Source of the DNA: Argopecten irradians
Lineage: Eukaryota > Mollusca > Bivalvia > Pectinida > Pectinidae
NCBI RefSeq assembly: GCF_041381155.1
Contig: NC_091134.1
Location: 36,399,540-36,463,539 of the forward strand
Reading direction: 5' to 3'
Length of the DNA stretch: 64,000 bases
Each line of letters starts with the position of its first letter. Position 1 is the stretch's first letter. Shown piece after piece: positions 1 to 14,900 of the stretch. Below the pieces are notes generated by a model that did no database searches, was not told the DNA's origin, and worked only from the letters and a program-made list of their open reading frames with translations. The position numbers were made by a program, and so were the translations under genes.

Positions 1-83
1 ACAAGGTATTGTTTATTTGCCAATACTTAATCATGTTTATCTGTGTCAGGTTGGTTAAAAAAAGACTGAAAAGACCCTGAAAG

Positions 84-894
84 TACCGTATTTTCCCTAA
101 AGAGGGCGTCGGGCGCGGGTAAATGGCCGAAATGGGCGCCGTTATTTGAGACCATTTTTTGATGTTTTTTTCTGAAACAGACTAAAGTCATTTTGCTTTT
201 AGTTTCATATTTTTCTGAAACTTACGATAACCAACTTACGTTTTGAAGTCAAGTTAGTATTGAAATTTCATAATTATGAAGAAATGTATGCACCAGAAGT
301 ATTAAACATTGGTTAAATATGTCTGTTTCACGAAATTTTGGCATTTCATGCTAGCCTGTTTGTTTACCATGCTTACACAAAATGGCGGACAGTGTTTTCG
401 ATCGCTACTTTCGTTTTGTGGCGGATGGGAAATACCGACAAGAACACACAATAAAACGCTTAGAAATGATAACATTCATGTTATTTAGGAACCTTTATCA
501 TTGATATACAGTTAGTATTCATAAAACCTGTATAGACATGGTTAAAATGTTGTTGCCAGTTAGTCTTCATGGATACATATGTGTGGGGCATTTAAGTAAC
601 ACGTTTTGTTTTGAACATGGCCTTCTCATTGTTAGCTCACCTGGTGTGTAAACACTTGGCAAAGATGTCCTAAAATTGTACAATGCAATAATTTTTGTGC
701 TTATACCAAGGTGATCAGGATATCTGTTAAGCATCAGATTTGATGTGAAACATTGTTTTTATTAGCGTCTGCAAGACAAATTGTCACAATCTGGCACAAA
801 AAATTGTATGAAATAGTTGATATTTTTTTTCAGTAAAAAACTGAGGGCGCGCCCTTATTAGAGGAGGCGCTCGTTAATAGGGAAAATTGTGGTA
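84..894. repeat. Non-autonomous DNA transposon (MITE-like) with imperfect terminal inverted repeats
   Basis: The left end reads TACCGTATTTTCCCTAA and the right end, reverse complemented, reads TACC-AATTTTCCCTATTA, so the two ends are imperfect inverted copies. The sub-terminal GC-rich blocks (GAGGGCG and its partner near 840-870) also pair. No transposase frame is seen. The element is interrupted at about 630 by a 5' remnant of a HINE-like repeat. A second copy of its right part lies at 2594-2858. It sits in a NUP205 intron. Confidence 0.5.
630..647 (+). repeat. 5' terminal remnant of a HINE/pearl-like (Helentron-type) element
   Basis: The short sequence TTAGCTCACCTGG matches the opening inverted repeat typical of this bivalve family. 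It is followed at once by sequence that also flanks the 3' end of a related element at 2593. The body of the element is missing here. Confidence 0.4.
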
Positions 895-2362
895 GTTCTT
901 ATTTAAGTTTGTATCTTTAGAAATGCTCTCAAGAGAAAGAATCCTATACAATTCTACTGGAAAAAAACCCCAACAAAATTTGATGAAATATGATCGAAAA
1001 TGATAATGTTTTTTGTTTGGTTATGTTTTTTCCAGATATTACCTACAATCCAAGGAAAAGGTGCCGGAGGAATCCAGGTCAAATCAAATACGATCATGAT
1101 TCACTTGTTTGCCATGAACAACACAAGCTTCATGTGGTCAATTTTGGTTCAAATATTTTATTTTCAATTCTACAATATTAAAAGTACTTAAAACTGTTAT
1201 GTACTGCTGCATTTGTGAGCTTAATTATGTTGAAATTGAAAGATTTTCTGATATATATGATATCTCCATGTAAGAGACGTAAGCAGAAAATGTGATTACA
1301 ACGATTACAGCCGTTTTATTTTCATGGTTTTAGATTGAGTTGGATGAAATTGAGAGCCGTAATGAAGAGTACCCTATGAATCCAGGGATTTCTTGCCCTA
1401 AATAGCGACACACTCACACAGATATCCCTGTACCTGCGGGGCTGGGGGCTGGCATCAGGGCTCCGGGCTTTGACCCGTATCTGCTTTTCCTGAAAGACGT
1501 CCTGTCTCTCTGAGGTTTAACTTCAAGAGCTTGGGATAAGCACACCTGGAGATAATGTGAAGATGCTATTTTAGCATCTAACTTTCAGTGGTGGGAATGG
1601 TAATTTGTTCTTTCATGTCATTTATTTGAATACCCGGGGGCCTGGGGGCGTATATCAATGGGGTCAATTTGTTATTTCAATTTCTACGTTGTTTTCAAGA
1701 ATAAGCGATTGAGAGTAGATCATAAATGCAATGGTGTTCATTATAGGTTTGGGTTCAAATTGTTCAAATAGTCAGTCATACTTCGAACCAAACAGGGCAT
1801 TGATTTTTAGGGGTCAAAAGATCCCTATTAGACACTATTATCTATTATTATTGACGTCAGTTACTTCTCTGAACTAAGCATGTAGAAGCACATTATAATA
1901 ATGCAATATTGCTATCTCTAGTAGGAATTCGACGCTTCAGTTGTCAAACATCCTGAGTAGATTCTACATGAAATGATATTGTTTCCTGAGGGGACTTATA
2001 TAGTTGGAGTTGATTGGGTAACAATTCTGAGGGGGAAGCAGTCGTAGCCAAAAAGTCAGCTGGCCACAAGTTACTGGCTATTTCCATGCTCCAACGACTT
2101 CTAGTATGAACTAAGCACGGTATAGTTTCTAATATTCATACAATGTTCATTTTGTCTTGTAGGCTCACCATGAAAAAATTGTTGGGCATAATGATATAAT
2201 GTCAGTATCCTTCCTGGCCTGCGGCGGGGTCCAAAGTGGTCATTTCACTAACATATGAATGGCACTTTTTCTTTGCATACTATACATGGATTACGTCCTA
2301 GTTGCAATTTAGAAAATATTTTCTTGGTGGCAATTGAATCCACAAATGTTGCAAATTGCGAG
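648..2362 (+). pseudogene. Indel-rich duplicate of NUP205 exons and introns (copy 1)
   Basis: This stretch repeats 2594-4180 in the same order. It contains versions of the NUP205 exons at 2979, 3259 and 3793 (at about 1036-1077, 1333-1550 and 1923-2110) with their introns. The match is near-exact over runs of tens of bases but is broken by many one- to three-base insertions, often extra homopolymer bases, equally dense in exon and intron. Its middle (about 1600-1860) and end are more altered. The exon copies are not open; the downstream copy is intact and is the one used in the gene model. It may be a decayed tandem duplication, but the error pattern looks more like an unpolished second haplotype or read placed beside the real locus. 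Confidence 0.8.
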
Positions 2363-2593
2363 GTCAAAAGGTCAATTAGGCTACTATTTTCATATAAATT
2401 ACTTTGTCTCTGAACCTATGTATTGGATAGCATATTTGTATGGTATCAATAGCATCATTGTATGGTTGTGATTCAAAATTAAAGTTTGGGAGTATCAATT
2501 TTGCTTATTTTTTCTTATTGTCAGAGTCTTGTGATAATTACTAAACAAAAAACCAGGTGAGCGATACAGGCCCTCTGGGCCTCTTGTTTCTAT
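2363..2593 (+). repeat. 3' end of a HINE/pearl-like element
   Basis: The stretch ends in CAGGTGAGCGATACAGGCCC followed by TCTGGGCCTCTTGTTTC, that is, an inverted-repeat partner of the 5' remnant at 630, then an AGGCCC/GGGCCT hairpin and a TCTTGT end. The same end structure closes the large element at 24604. The preceding 200 bases resemble the interior of that family (AGGTCAAAAGGTCAATTAGG). The left boundary is approximate. Confidence 0.55.
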
Positions 2594-2978
2594 GTGTAAA
2601 CACTTGGCAAAGATGTCCTAAAATGTTCAATGCAATAAATTTTGTGCTTATACAAGGTGATAGGATATCTGTTAAGCATCAGATTGATGTGAAATATCTG
2701 TTAAGCATCAGTATTTTATTAGCGTCTGCAAAGACAAATTGTCACAATCTGGTACAAAAATTGTATGAAATTAGTTGATTTTTTTCAGTAAAAAATGTGA
2801 GGGCGCCCTTATTAGAGGAGACGCTCTTAATAGGGAAAATTTGGTAGTTCTTATTTAAGTTTGTATCTTTAGAAATGCTCCTCAAGAGAAAATCCTATAC
2901 AATTCTACTGGAAAAAACCCTACAAAATTGATGAAATATGATCGATAATGATAATGTTTTTGTTTGGTTGTTTTCCAG

Positions 2979-5900
2979 ATATTACCTACAATCCAAGGAA
3001 AAGGTGCTGGAGGAATCCAGGTAATCAAATACGATCTGATTCACTTATTGCCATGAACAACACAAGCTTCATGTGGTCAATTTTGGTTCAAATATTTATT
3101 TTCATTCTACATATTAAAAGTACTTAAACTGTTATGTACTGCTGCATTTGTGAGCTTAATTATGTTGAAATTGAAAGATTTTCTGATATATATGATATGT
3201 CCATGTAAGACGTAAGCAGAAAATGTGATGATTACAGCCGTTTTATTTCATGTTTTAGATTGAGTTGGATGAAATTGAGAGCCGTAATGAAGAGTACCCT
3301 ATGATCCAGGGATTTCTTGCCCTAATAGACACGCTCACAGATATCCCTGTACCTGCGGGGCTGGGGGCTGGCATCAGGGCTCCGGGCTTTGACCCGTATC
3401 TGCTTTTCCTGAAAGACTCTGTTTTTCTGAGGTTTAACTCAAGAGCTTATAAAAACCCTGGAGAAAAGGTGAGATGCTATTTTAAAAATACTTTCAGTGT
3501 TGGAATGGAAATTTTCTTTCATGTATTTATTTGATCAACAATTGTTGGTATTAAATGTGATTCAATCTTATCTAGTTGTTTCAAGCAAAAACGATTGAAG
3601 TATTTTAAAGAAGAGATTAAAAAAAATAAACAAAAAACAGAAAAATTCAGTCATACTTTGAACCAACAGATCATTAATTTTTAGATGCCAAGATCCCTCT
3701 TAGACCTATTTATCTATTATTTTAGACCTCAGTTACAGATCAAAAAAATTATAGCAGCACACCTTATAATTATTCAATATTTGAAATTTTAGTGGGAAAT
3801 CGCCGCTTCAGTGTTAAACATCCTGAGTAAAATTCTACATGAACATGATATAGTTCCTGAGGACTTTATAGATGAGTTGATTGAGGTACAATCTGGGGGA
3901 ACAGTCGTAGCCAACAAGTCGGCTGGTCACACTCTACTGATACACATGCTCAACGACTCCAGTCTCCTCCGCACGGTAAGTTTCTAATTTATTCTGTTCA
4001 TTTTGCTATGCCCTCACCATGAACATTTGTGGGCATAATATATAATGTCAGTTCCTTCCTGTCCTGTCCTGTCTCTTCCCCTTCTGATATCATTTGAAGG
4101 CAGGTTTTTTTTTATATATACATGTATTTCTAGTTCAATTTAGAAAATATTTTCATGGTGGCAATTGAATCACAAATGTATACATACCACAAAATAAGCT
4201 CTTTACATTACGGTCAGGTCAAACTTGCCTTAGTAACCACCTGTGTATAAAGACCATTTCCTTAATAAAACCTCTGTATCTGGTCCTACATTGTCATTTT
4301 CAACACAATTTGATCTGTGCATAAAGACCACTTGTCTACGACCATTTTTCTTGGTCCATTATGTGGTCTTTATAGACAGTTTGACTGTACATTGGCTTAT
4401 CCATTTTACCCACAAACCAAAAACTACAAAAAAGTAGTCATGAATATTCATGTTATGTACTTTATATACCATTGATATTGGATTATAAATACCTTTAATT
4501 GTTGCTATCTTTTAAGATACTTCGAATACTTGATGATGTCATCAACCAGCTGGAAACCTTCACAGATGTACCAGGTATGTTATGTCACATATGTTCTGAT
4601 TACTGCTATAACATACTGAATTAACTTAATTATCTCTGGGATGAAACTATTTGAATATGTTTTGTGATCCAGTTCCCATCGCTTTTCTGATATGTTGTGA
4701 TATGACAGAAAAGCTATGGATACTTATGATTAAAGTTCTGATGTGACATCAACTATATTATATTTTAATATTATTAGTGGTAATAAACATGCTATTCACT
4801 CAGAACAATGGCTGTAGCGTTTGTCGTTGGAAATATTTCAGGAAAGTTGGAGATGGAGCGGACATCTTTACTCTGTCTGCGGATGATTGAATACACGCTT
4901 GAGAAAGCAGACAAGTTTGTGGCAGCGTGTCGTGAAACTGGAGCTTCCATCATGGTTGTCTCCATGGATAGACTTCTTCTAGGAATCAACCCACGGACTG
5001 GAAAACCGGACCACCTCGTCAATATAGCCAAGTATGTTGCTCCTGTCTGAGACCATGTCTATACGATCATGTTCTCCCCTGTCTTGATTTCTCATTGATA
5101 TGTTATAATGAAGTCAAATCCGTATCTAATATCAAAATTAAGGACATTTGGTTTTAAAAATTCATTAGTAGGTAACCCAACAAGTTGTTGCTGTGTGTTT
5201 TGATAGGTACGTCACATTCAACACGTTTCTGCCCCATCATGCCCAGGCTGCCATGACCGTTCTGTACAGAGTGTGTCGTACAGCCCCCATACAGTCTAAA
5301 CTCCTAAATCTCTTCACAGCCGAGGAGGTAAGATACAACATGTATTCTTCTTGTACTGTAATTTGACAACTGTTATGTATGGATAAAAAAACTCAGTGAA
5401 TTATTTATATGGAATAACATATCAAGAAAGATTCTCATTTGAGTGTGAGAGTTTTGTTTTTATTCTATAATGAACAGAAGTTTTTATAGTACACTATCTA
5501 TCAATCACAGAAGTTAAATTTTAATTGAGGTAAGTTTAAATATGAAAAGATCAGATAATTGATATAATAGTTCACAAACTTACAAATATTTCCACAGAAA
5601 ACTTCCTGTAACCTGAACCTCCTGCATGGCTTTGTGGAGTGTTTGGAGGTGGATGATGCCGAGGAGCTGGTACAGAATCGAATTATTCAGCTAGATGAGC
5701 CTGGTTAGTGTCTGTAAAGAAGGCTTTTTCTTCATCAGCAAATCTGTCATAAAGATTGAACCTAATCTGACTAAAATCATGTTCTTGGCTTGTAGAATGT
5801 TGACAAAATCTGAAGGTACCATGAACATGGTCATGATTAGATGACCTCAAAACATAAATAATAATCATTTTTTTTGGTATTGGCCAATTAGCATCAGGAT

Positions 5901-8900
5901 TCATTATATTTTTGATGCAGCCTGGCCTTAGAAACACAAAAGACATGTAATACTTTGAAATCAAATTAAATATTTACATAGATGTTACTGTTACTTTCAA
6001 TATATTTTGCAATACATGTAATGGAGCATTAAGAAATATAGTCCTGTGTAGATCAGTAAATATTAAATATGTCTCCATTATATGATACAGTAGCTGTAGA
6101 GGAGAATGCCCTTGGGGCTGTGAGGAACTCAACTCGACAGAACTTACTGCGGTTAATCCTGCACTGTCTAGATCAACCATCTCCCAATCTGGCTCATCTC
6201 CTGCTCGGATTTGATCTGCAGAAACCAGTGAACAAAACCAACCTTCAAGATCAGGGTAGGTTAAAATATTAAATGATTTTGTATTTCAGGTTGAGATTAT
6301 TTGTTGTTATAGTGATATTAGGAATGCCCTGTTTCTATGTAATTGGTAATATCCCAAAAAACATTACCTCTTTATATTGAAAGGCTTAATAAAGAAGCAA
6401 AGAAAAATAATTATGCCAATTTTGTTTTTGTGTATACATGCAGCCAAACCTGATTTATATAGATAAAGTTTGTCAAGATCATGGCAAAACTTCCAAATAT
6501 TCAGAGTATTAGATTAAGGGTTAAGTTTGCTTTTAATGAATATAACTACAGTGAAAAACTTTGGTCTAGAAGAACTTAATACTTTGTAACATCAAATCAA
6601 ACTGGTTCTTTATTAATACAACTTTAATACACTTAAAAAGAAACAACTTTTTGTTGGTAGCACACTATAATGTTTAATACACCATATCTGTTTTCCCTGA
6701 CAGGTATCCTGGGGTCACCTAAGACCTGCCTCCATGCTGTGCTGAGTATTCTGGACCACGGGGTAGGAACACCTGGCGGGCCGTCCTGTCTTCACGAAAC
6801 ACCACAACTTGCCGAACTTTCTTACAAACTCATCTACAAACTCTGCTCTAACAAAGATACGTCTGCTCCAACCCTGAGATATCTCCGGACCTCGAGGGAC
6901 TTCCTGTACCGACAACTCCATCACCTCCCCTTTAATGCTCAGTCCTATGGTAAGTAGAAAAATAACCACTCAGCTTTGTTCATGTGGATTATATGAAGTA
7001 TGCATCGTCACCAGCCATCAGGCCTATTACTGAGACCTTCTGTGTGTATAGTTCAAGCCCCTTGGACCTATTACCATTCATCTTCATCAGTTGATGCTTT
7101 CCCTTGTACAGCTCAGCCCGTCACCAGCCATCAGGCCTGGTTACTGAAGACTGTCTCTGTGGAGTTAAGGATGACCTCTCTCAACAGACAGCGCTCACAC
7201 ACCCAGCGTCTCATGCGGCTTCTACTGGATGACAACCAAGACGACCAAGGTCGGGGTAAGTCCATCAACTCTGGTCTTTGAAGCAAATACTGTAGGTTAT
7301 AGTCTTAGAAATTTGATAAATATGTATTTGTTAGTGTCAATGTGAAAGTGTTTTATGTTATCAAATGTACAGATTAATGTAAAAAGATTAGATAGTCATC
7401 TTTCATTTGACTGCTAATATAATTAATCAATTGATGCCAAGATCTCATTCATCAAAATCTTCTTTCATCAATAATTTGAAATATGATTGAACAATAGGCA
7501 ATGCCGATGTAAATTCTCTTCTGGGTGCCAATATGCCTCTGGAATCCCTTTTGATAGAGACACGCTCTAGGTCAAGTCAATCTGTAGTTCATTGTGTAGC
7601 AGTTATTACTCAATTATAACCAGTAAGTATTGTTATATACAGGTATGAATGCGGGTGGTATGGATGATACAGACGGCCTGTTTGATAGGTTTGGGGACAC
7701 CTCTATGTATCTGGCCTCACTGACACAGAACAAACAACTCAGAGGTAAGTTATATCTTCATCTAGATCAAAAATGTGCATCAGCATACTGGGATATATGT
7801 ATAGAACACATCACTCTTGCACACTCCCATATGATCTCAAAAGCACATACTTCCATTAGTGAGTGACAATGGCTCAGATATAAACAGAAATACTGTAATT
7901 CATGTAATGTTTGATTTATTTTTGCATTTAAAGTGAATTGTCTTATTCAAATTGGAAGTTATTTTGATTTAATTGATAAAGTCGCAAAAATTAATCTCAG
8001 TGAATCAGTTTTGAAATGGAAATTGCGTAATTTATAAGTCGCGAAAAAAGTGTTTACATAACCAAGAAAATTTTGTATTATAAAATGGAAAATACTAATT
8101 GATGAAACATAATAATACCTGAATTGATATTAGTCTTGAAACTGCCTTCAAGTTATTTACATCTAATGTTACAATCCATTTATCCACAGGTAAGCAGATG
8201 CGGCGGAAACTATTGTGTCTGATAGACTCTGTAGAATTCACACAACAGTACCCATCACCTCTGTCACTGGAGTTCTTTGAGCCGGCAATGATAGAGAAGG
8301 TCATAAGTTCTACTGAGTCAGTAGGAGAGCATGGTGTCGTCTGCTCAAACATCACCCAGCTTCACCAGATTCTAACAAACGAGCTCAACAATGTCCAGGG
8401 AACAGTGATGGCTGCACAGCGACATCGCATTGTAGAGGTTGGTATTGCCTTACTCCAATATTGGCTAACTGTCTGGGCTCTTCCAGTAAAACATTTAACC
8501 CAACCAAATGTTCAAGGTTTTGTAAGGAATTTAACACATAGAATTTTTTTGATCAAATTCAAGTACAAAATTGGTGTCTGGAAACTAGGATACAGGTTAC
8601 AGTTCAACGCTGTAAAAGTCTTTTTGTTCCTCTATGCCTGTATAAATAATATCTGTTGCAGTTTGTTGAACGCATATTATTCCTAAGATTATATGGTTGT
8701 AGGAGGTTCAAGGGATACTGAGAAATGTGGTAGCCAGAAACGAAGTACGTGTCAACCTAAAGGTAAAACAGCAATCGTTTGAGGCGTGGCGTCAGGTGAC
8801 TGAGATCTTACTCACTTCCTGTCCTGAGGACTTGCTGCCCCGAGATACTCGCCAGGCCATTCTGTTTGAACTGCTTCAGGATCTCCTACAGAAAGTAAGT

Positions 8901-8914
8901 TCTATAGAGTACCA

Positions 8915-8951
<37 letters not shown>

Positions 8952-11900
8952 TTTGGCTGAATCAATTGTTAGCATAGGTGTACTTGTTGACATGTTGATA
9001 TTATAGAAAATGACATGTTGCCATGATGATATTGCAGAAAATGACATGTTGCCATGTTGATATTGTAGAAAATGAAATGACATGTTGACATGTTGATATT
9101 GTAGAAAAAGACAGGAAAGATTCATCAATCGACTGTTGCAGGCCTTTTGTGACTTTTGTTTGTTAATGACTTTTCTGATGACAGGTAGCTGATGAATCAG
9201 CGTTAACAGAATTGACGTCACCAGTGGCCGGGATTATCCTCACACTGATGGCCAACCTTCGTCAATGCTTCTCTGTGGAACAGACAGCATCCGATGGCAA
9301 CAAGTACTCACGTTACACATCACATCTACAGGACAACAGCGCTACTCTGGGCCAAACTGTGGCGTGGGGCGAGGGGTCAGGATCTAGAACTCTGTTTGCC
9401 ACGTCTCTCCAGTTAGTCCTAAAAGGCCTCATAGAGCACATCCTCAGATCAAGTAAGACTTAAAACACTTTGAGGTTAAAAATCAAAGTAAGAATGTAGC
9501 TTTATGTGTGATACGCAAGTACTTATGGTGATCTGTGTTCTTCGACAAAATTGACAAACCATGTCATCTTATTTTTTGAGTCAAGAGAGAAGGTCAATTT
9601 ACATTTATCTTCTTATGTAGGCAGAAAGTTACAGCAAGTGAAGCCAATTTGTATATACTTTCTATGCAGAGAGCTTATTTGTATTTAGGCAGAAAGTTAT
9701 AGTGGTTTGGGCTGATCATTATTTAACTGTTAATGTATCTAGGCAATGGATTACACTGATGGCCAATTCATATTTATCTAGGATGGTTACAGCAAGTGAA
9801 GTTTAATTTGTGTTTAACCTGTTTATCAAGCACAGTGTTACAGTGAATAGAGACTATTTTCTATTGATCTGTTTATCTAGGTGGAGGGTTATAGCGAGTG
9901 AGAGCTAATTTATATTTATCTGTTTATCTAGGCGGAGGTCTACAGCGAGTGAGAGCTAATTTGTATGGATCATTGCTGTATTATCTGCAGATTGCACAGA
10001 AACCAAAAACATCTACCAACCCAGGTAATTATCTTTAGGGTTAAAGGAATGCACTGCTACAGCACTATTACATGAAATGTTTATCATCTTTTCTTATTTG
10101 GAGCCTAGATAATATTTTGTTTATACAACAACTTACAAAATAAAAAGTTCTAACTATTTAAAAGAAAAATTCATTTTCTTGGGAGAAAGGGAATAAAAAG
10201 TTTGCCAGTGTGTTATTATTTTGAGTCATACATTTTCGAAATCATAATTGCAAATTGTGAACATATCACATCCTTAAAAATGACCAGCTTGATTGTAAGA
10301 TTCAAGTGTAATCATACATATTTGTGACTTTGTAATAAAAATAACAATCATGTGATTTGATATATCATTTTAGACAAGGAACAGGATGGTGTAGGAGGAA
10401 GAATCCTGGCCGCCTCCGACTCCGAATACGACCAGCTAGCTAAAGAGAATGTGACCACCATCTTGTCGTACGGGGATAACTTCATGGAGACCATTTGTCG
10501 GGACGCCTGTGATGGTCATGATGTTGGAAGGGTGTGTGCTTTAAACATTAGACATAGACTAAATGAATTTGATTCCACAGACTTAATAATTAACACAAAC
10601 ATTAATTCTAAATGACATTTTCAAATCATGAATGATATGAATAAATGAGTTCTATCATATTAAAAAGTAATTTAGACAGCAATAATTTTGTCATTGCAAA
10701 TGTTGAATTATGGATATAAGGCTTCCATACCCCCAACCCAGTATTAGAATACATTGTATATGTATTTTAGATTCTCTCTGTTTTATAAGAAAACCTTGTC
10801 AATGAGTCCGTAACTATATACTCTAACACTGATGCCTATGAACATTTTTACACTGCCAGGCGTTGGCCCTATCGGTAACAAAATGTCAATAGCTATATCA
10901 ACACTGTTGTCTATTATGAAAACTTTGACAATGTTAGATGTTAGCTCTATCGGTGTTTATTATGAAAACTTTTGATAATGTTAGATGTTGGCCCTATCAG
11001 TGTTTATTATGAAAACTTTGACAATGTTAGATGTTGGAGCTCTCTGTGATATAAGAACACTTTATCCACTCAGATGTTGGCATTGTCAGTGATGGATACC
11101 ATCCTGTCTATGGACAAGTTCCAGCAGTGGCTTACTTTCCTGTCGTCCAAGGGCTACCTCCAACATCTAGTAGACAGTATACAGCACGACGATGAACAGT
11201 TACAGACTCTGCTGTCTCAGAACCCTGAACTTCGTATTCTCTACACCTACGAGTCAAAAATGGTAAAGATCACCTAACCCAGAATTTGGTATTCCATAGA
11301 ATTATCTATACAAATTAATCTAAATCTTTATCATGATTGTATCCTCCATACTATTAAAAATACTAAAAGTTAACACACAGATCCCCTAACACCTAATCCC
11401 CTATACTGAAGGATACAAGGTTTGATGCATATCTTCCTGCAGCCAGAGTCTATTTCGATAAAACTTTTTATTTTTGTGCAATAAAATGTTTTCTTATTAC
11501 AAAATTAACTGTTACGATTGAAGCAATGATTGCACTTATTGTAATATTAAAAACATACAGAAATAGTGTACTTATGAAATATATTTGAGTGCAGAATTTC
11601 TACTACTGAAAGAGTTAAAATAAATGTTTACTTCAAATTATCAGTCATTTATTACGGTCTATAAATGTGTACCGTTTCGGTACCTACTTTCAAGATTTTG
11701 ATTACTCTTTAAAGTGAATAGTCGGGCAAAGAAAATCAGTCTTAATGCGTTCATTGGCCTTCCAAAAGTTCTCACATATTAATACGACGGTCAAGTTCTG
11801 CTTAGTTTCCCAGTTCTGACCATTAAAGTAAAGAAAAGTTGAAAGCATCGAAAGCGAGGCTGTGTGGAAATGTAACCACGGACATAGTGAGCCGGGAGGA

Positions 11901-14900
11901 CGTTTTAGAATTCCCATACTTTAAATTAATTTCTTCGTACGCAGACAGATTTTGATGAGAGATTTTTATTTTTCCATTCATAAGAAATCATAATTTACTG
12001 GATACATTCACACCATTTTTACCGACTTTAGCCATTCTTTGCCCGGACTGTTCACTTTAAGTAGAAGGATTTTAAATGTATGAATAATAATGTACTTTTG
12101 CAGGACCTTGATGAGTGTGTTTCAATACATAATGCTGTATTTTTTTAGGGCCTACTGACAAGAGTTGCAGAATCCACAAGCGGGGCTCACACAATCTTGA
12201 GGTGTGGCCTTATGGAAAGACTGGCTGGGTGCTCCTTTTTTGATATGCGGCCAGAATTAGATAGGTATAGTTTGCAATTACTTGTTAAGGCAATACCAAT
12301 GTCTGCTTGCTACACAAGACATGACAACATCCCATAAAAAAATTTACACCTATATTATGCCACAGTAGAGTACAGGATCCCCTATTTTATGTAGGCTTCT
12401 TAATTTTGATAATTAGCTTATAAGCCTTATGTTGCACAAACCACTTGATTAACCACCAAATGTCCATTAAGATTAAAGACAAAAAAACCTTTCTTCAGAA
12501 TGATTTGAAATCTTCTTTCTCCTTGTCTATTAATCTTCAATATGGTGTCATAATTTTACAGTGTAAGTGTGTTAATATTTGAAAACAAGCTAATCACTTA
12601 TATTAATTCCTCTCTTATTATGATGTCTTATACAGAACACGAGACAGCCAGGGGTTTCTAGAGTCAGAGGAATTCATCCCCAGTCCAATGGCTCGGTATC
12701 AACATGTGTTATTCGCCAGTCTGAAGCTTTGTCTGGCTCTCCTTACGTCCCTGGGCATTGAGAACCAAGATGCTGGACACCAGGTATTTTCAACTTGTAT
12801 ACATCTCGGGGAAAATCACTGATGATCAACAATTTGGAATGTGTCACTAAATTACTTCCATTTGATTGAATACTTTAATTATGTGTTGATTATTCCAGTT
12901 ATAACTTAAATTTAAGAATTTCAGTGAACACTTTAATCTGTTCAATCTACAAAGTTATTTATTTTACTTATTTCACAATTCACAGACTTTAGATAATTAG
13001 AAGTAAAAGGATTATTACTGAATATTTTATAACCCAAAACACATTTTGCATCTCTTTATCCCCATTACTCTAGGTGCTACAGTTTATATTTGCCCACGGT
13101 GATGTGTTCCACAACATTTTACGGGATCGACAACCATCGCTAAACTTATCAGCATTGAGGGAACTTGCTCTGACCACAGCTGTCATTGCCAGGGCCAACT
13201 ATCGAGGTACATTCAGAGCCATGTTTATGGGAGTGGTGTGATTATTATTGTATGATACTGTAATTCACCCATTATGAGGAGATAAACAGTGGTGTTTTTC
13301 AGTTGAAGCTAAAAAAAAACTTGAATTCTAATTGGAACAGAAATTTGCCTCTCTGGATTTTAGGGCCAGGTCACGATGGCCATATTGTAAAGGTGTCCTG
13401 ACACATCACCACAAAGTACTATCTCTCGACCTCTGGGTTGTGGGTGTGAAACCTATGTGGGGTAATTGCCAGGTACTGATGATAGATGGGTCGTTTTATT
13501 CTAAGAATTTTGACTTTCTTTCATCTCTTAAACCTGACACATCCTGAAGTGACCCTAGCTGTAAATAGACTATTAAAACAAAATTGTGTTTATGAGTAAA
13601 CATTTTCAATCTCCAGGTATTCCTGATGCTGAGTATGACGACATTGAGACAGCAGGAATCGAGTTCAGAGGTCACAAGACACGTATTGAGCGACAAATGC
13701 TGGCCCTTGTTCCCAAGTACTGTTTGTCAGAAAAATTAACTAAACAGCTACGCAACCTAGAAAGTCAACAACTACAGGAAGGTCGTGACCTCAAGGCTGA
13801 GGTCACTTTAGCCTATCAAGAGGTCGCAGCAAACGTTACGTCATTTTGCAGAGCTGTAATATCAACGTCTGGTAAATATGACTATATCTAAATTAAAACA
13901 CAGGTCAATTCATGCTAAAACACATGTCAAGACATACAAAGATCGTCTTACAGTATACATATACATAAGATTTAATTAATTTTATGCCATAAAAAGGATT
14001 AATATCTGTCCTACCTCTCTGTTACCATGGATGTGTTTATTCAACTTTGTAGGTTATTCGTCGCAATTTTGCCGAGTGATATTTGGTCCAAGTATGGAGG
14101 AGGCCTTAGCTAGAGACATCAGAAACACAGAAGGTTAATTTAACTAGAATTTAATGATTTATACATAAACAGTACAGTCAGCCATTAATTTCATTTCACA
14201 ACTTTAAAATGAAGAACTTTTTTTTCTTTTCTTTTTAAAGATGTTATTATAAGTAACATTAGATTTTAGGTCACAATCATCAATGTTTCATCAATGTTGA
14301 GCTATTCAAATTTACTTTTGATTGTAGTCTTTGATGAATATATTTGTCTCTCCATAAATATTCTTGTTTCAAGATATAAACACGTACAACTGTTTCTTAA
14401 AAAGAGCTCAAGGATTTGTGCATGCTTCACCAATCGGAAAACAAGACACCTGTGGACATCTTGAATTTTGAATTTCAATGATAAATATTCTGTCTTTACT
14501 TTCAGATTTTTCCCTGTCGTCAATGACGCCAGCCCACATCCCTAATATTGGTATAATTGTGTATCAGCTTCGTCAGTGTGCAGGTCGCTTCATGTCTGTG
14601 TACGACACGCATCAACAACATCTCCGAAAGTTACAAAGTCTGGCAGATCTCAGCACTGACGACCTTAAGGAGGTATGTGATGTTCTCTAAAACATAGGGG
14701 CAGTACAGTGATAAACATATTAGATGTCTGAAAAATTTCTCTGTGGTCGTATAGATGGTGATATAATAGCTTTGACGGTCATCCAGTTAGCCTGATTGAT
14801 TTTCTGATATTAAGTGATAATGAGAAGGTTCAGGATCGCCACATGAGTTTTCCCTGGATACTCTGTTTTCTCCCACAAAGAGAACACTGGCAATTTTCCA

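Noticed and set aside
4792-5031. A minus-strand frame of 79 codons over a NUP205 exon
   Set aside because: It is the antisense shadow of exon 4842-5031, whose plus-strand frame and splice sites fit the NUP205 chain.
11702-11917. A 71-codon minus-strand frame
   Set aside because: It lies entirely within the TTAA-flanked MITE.
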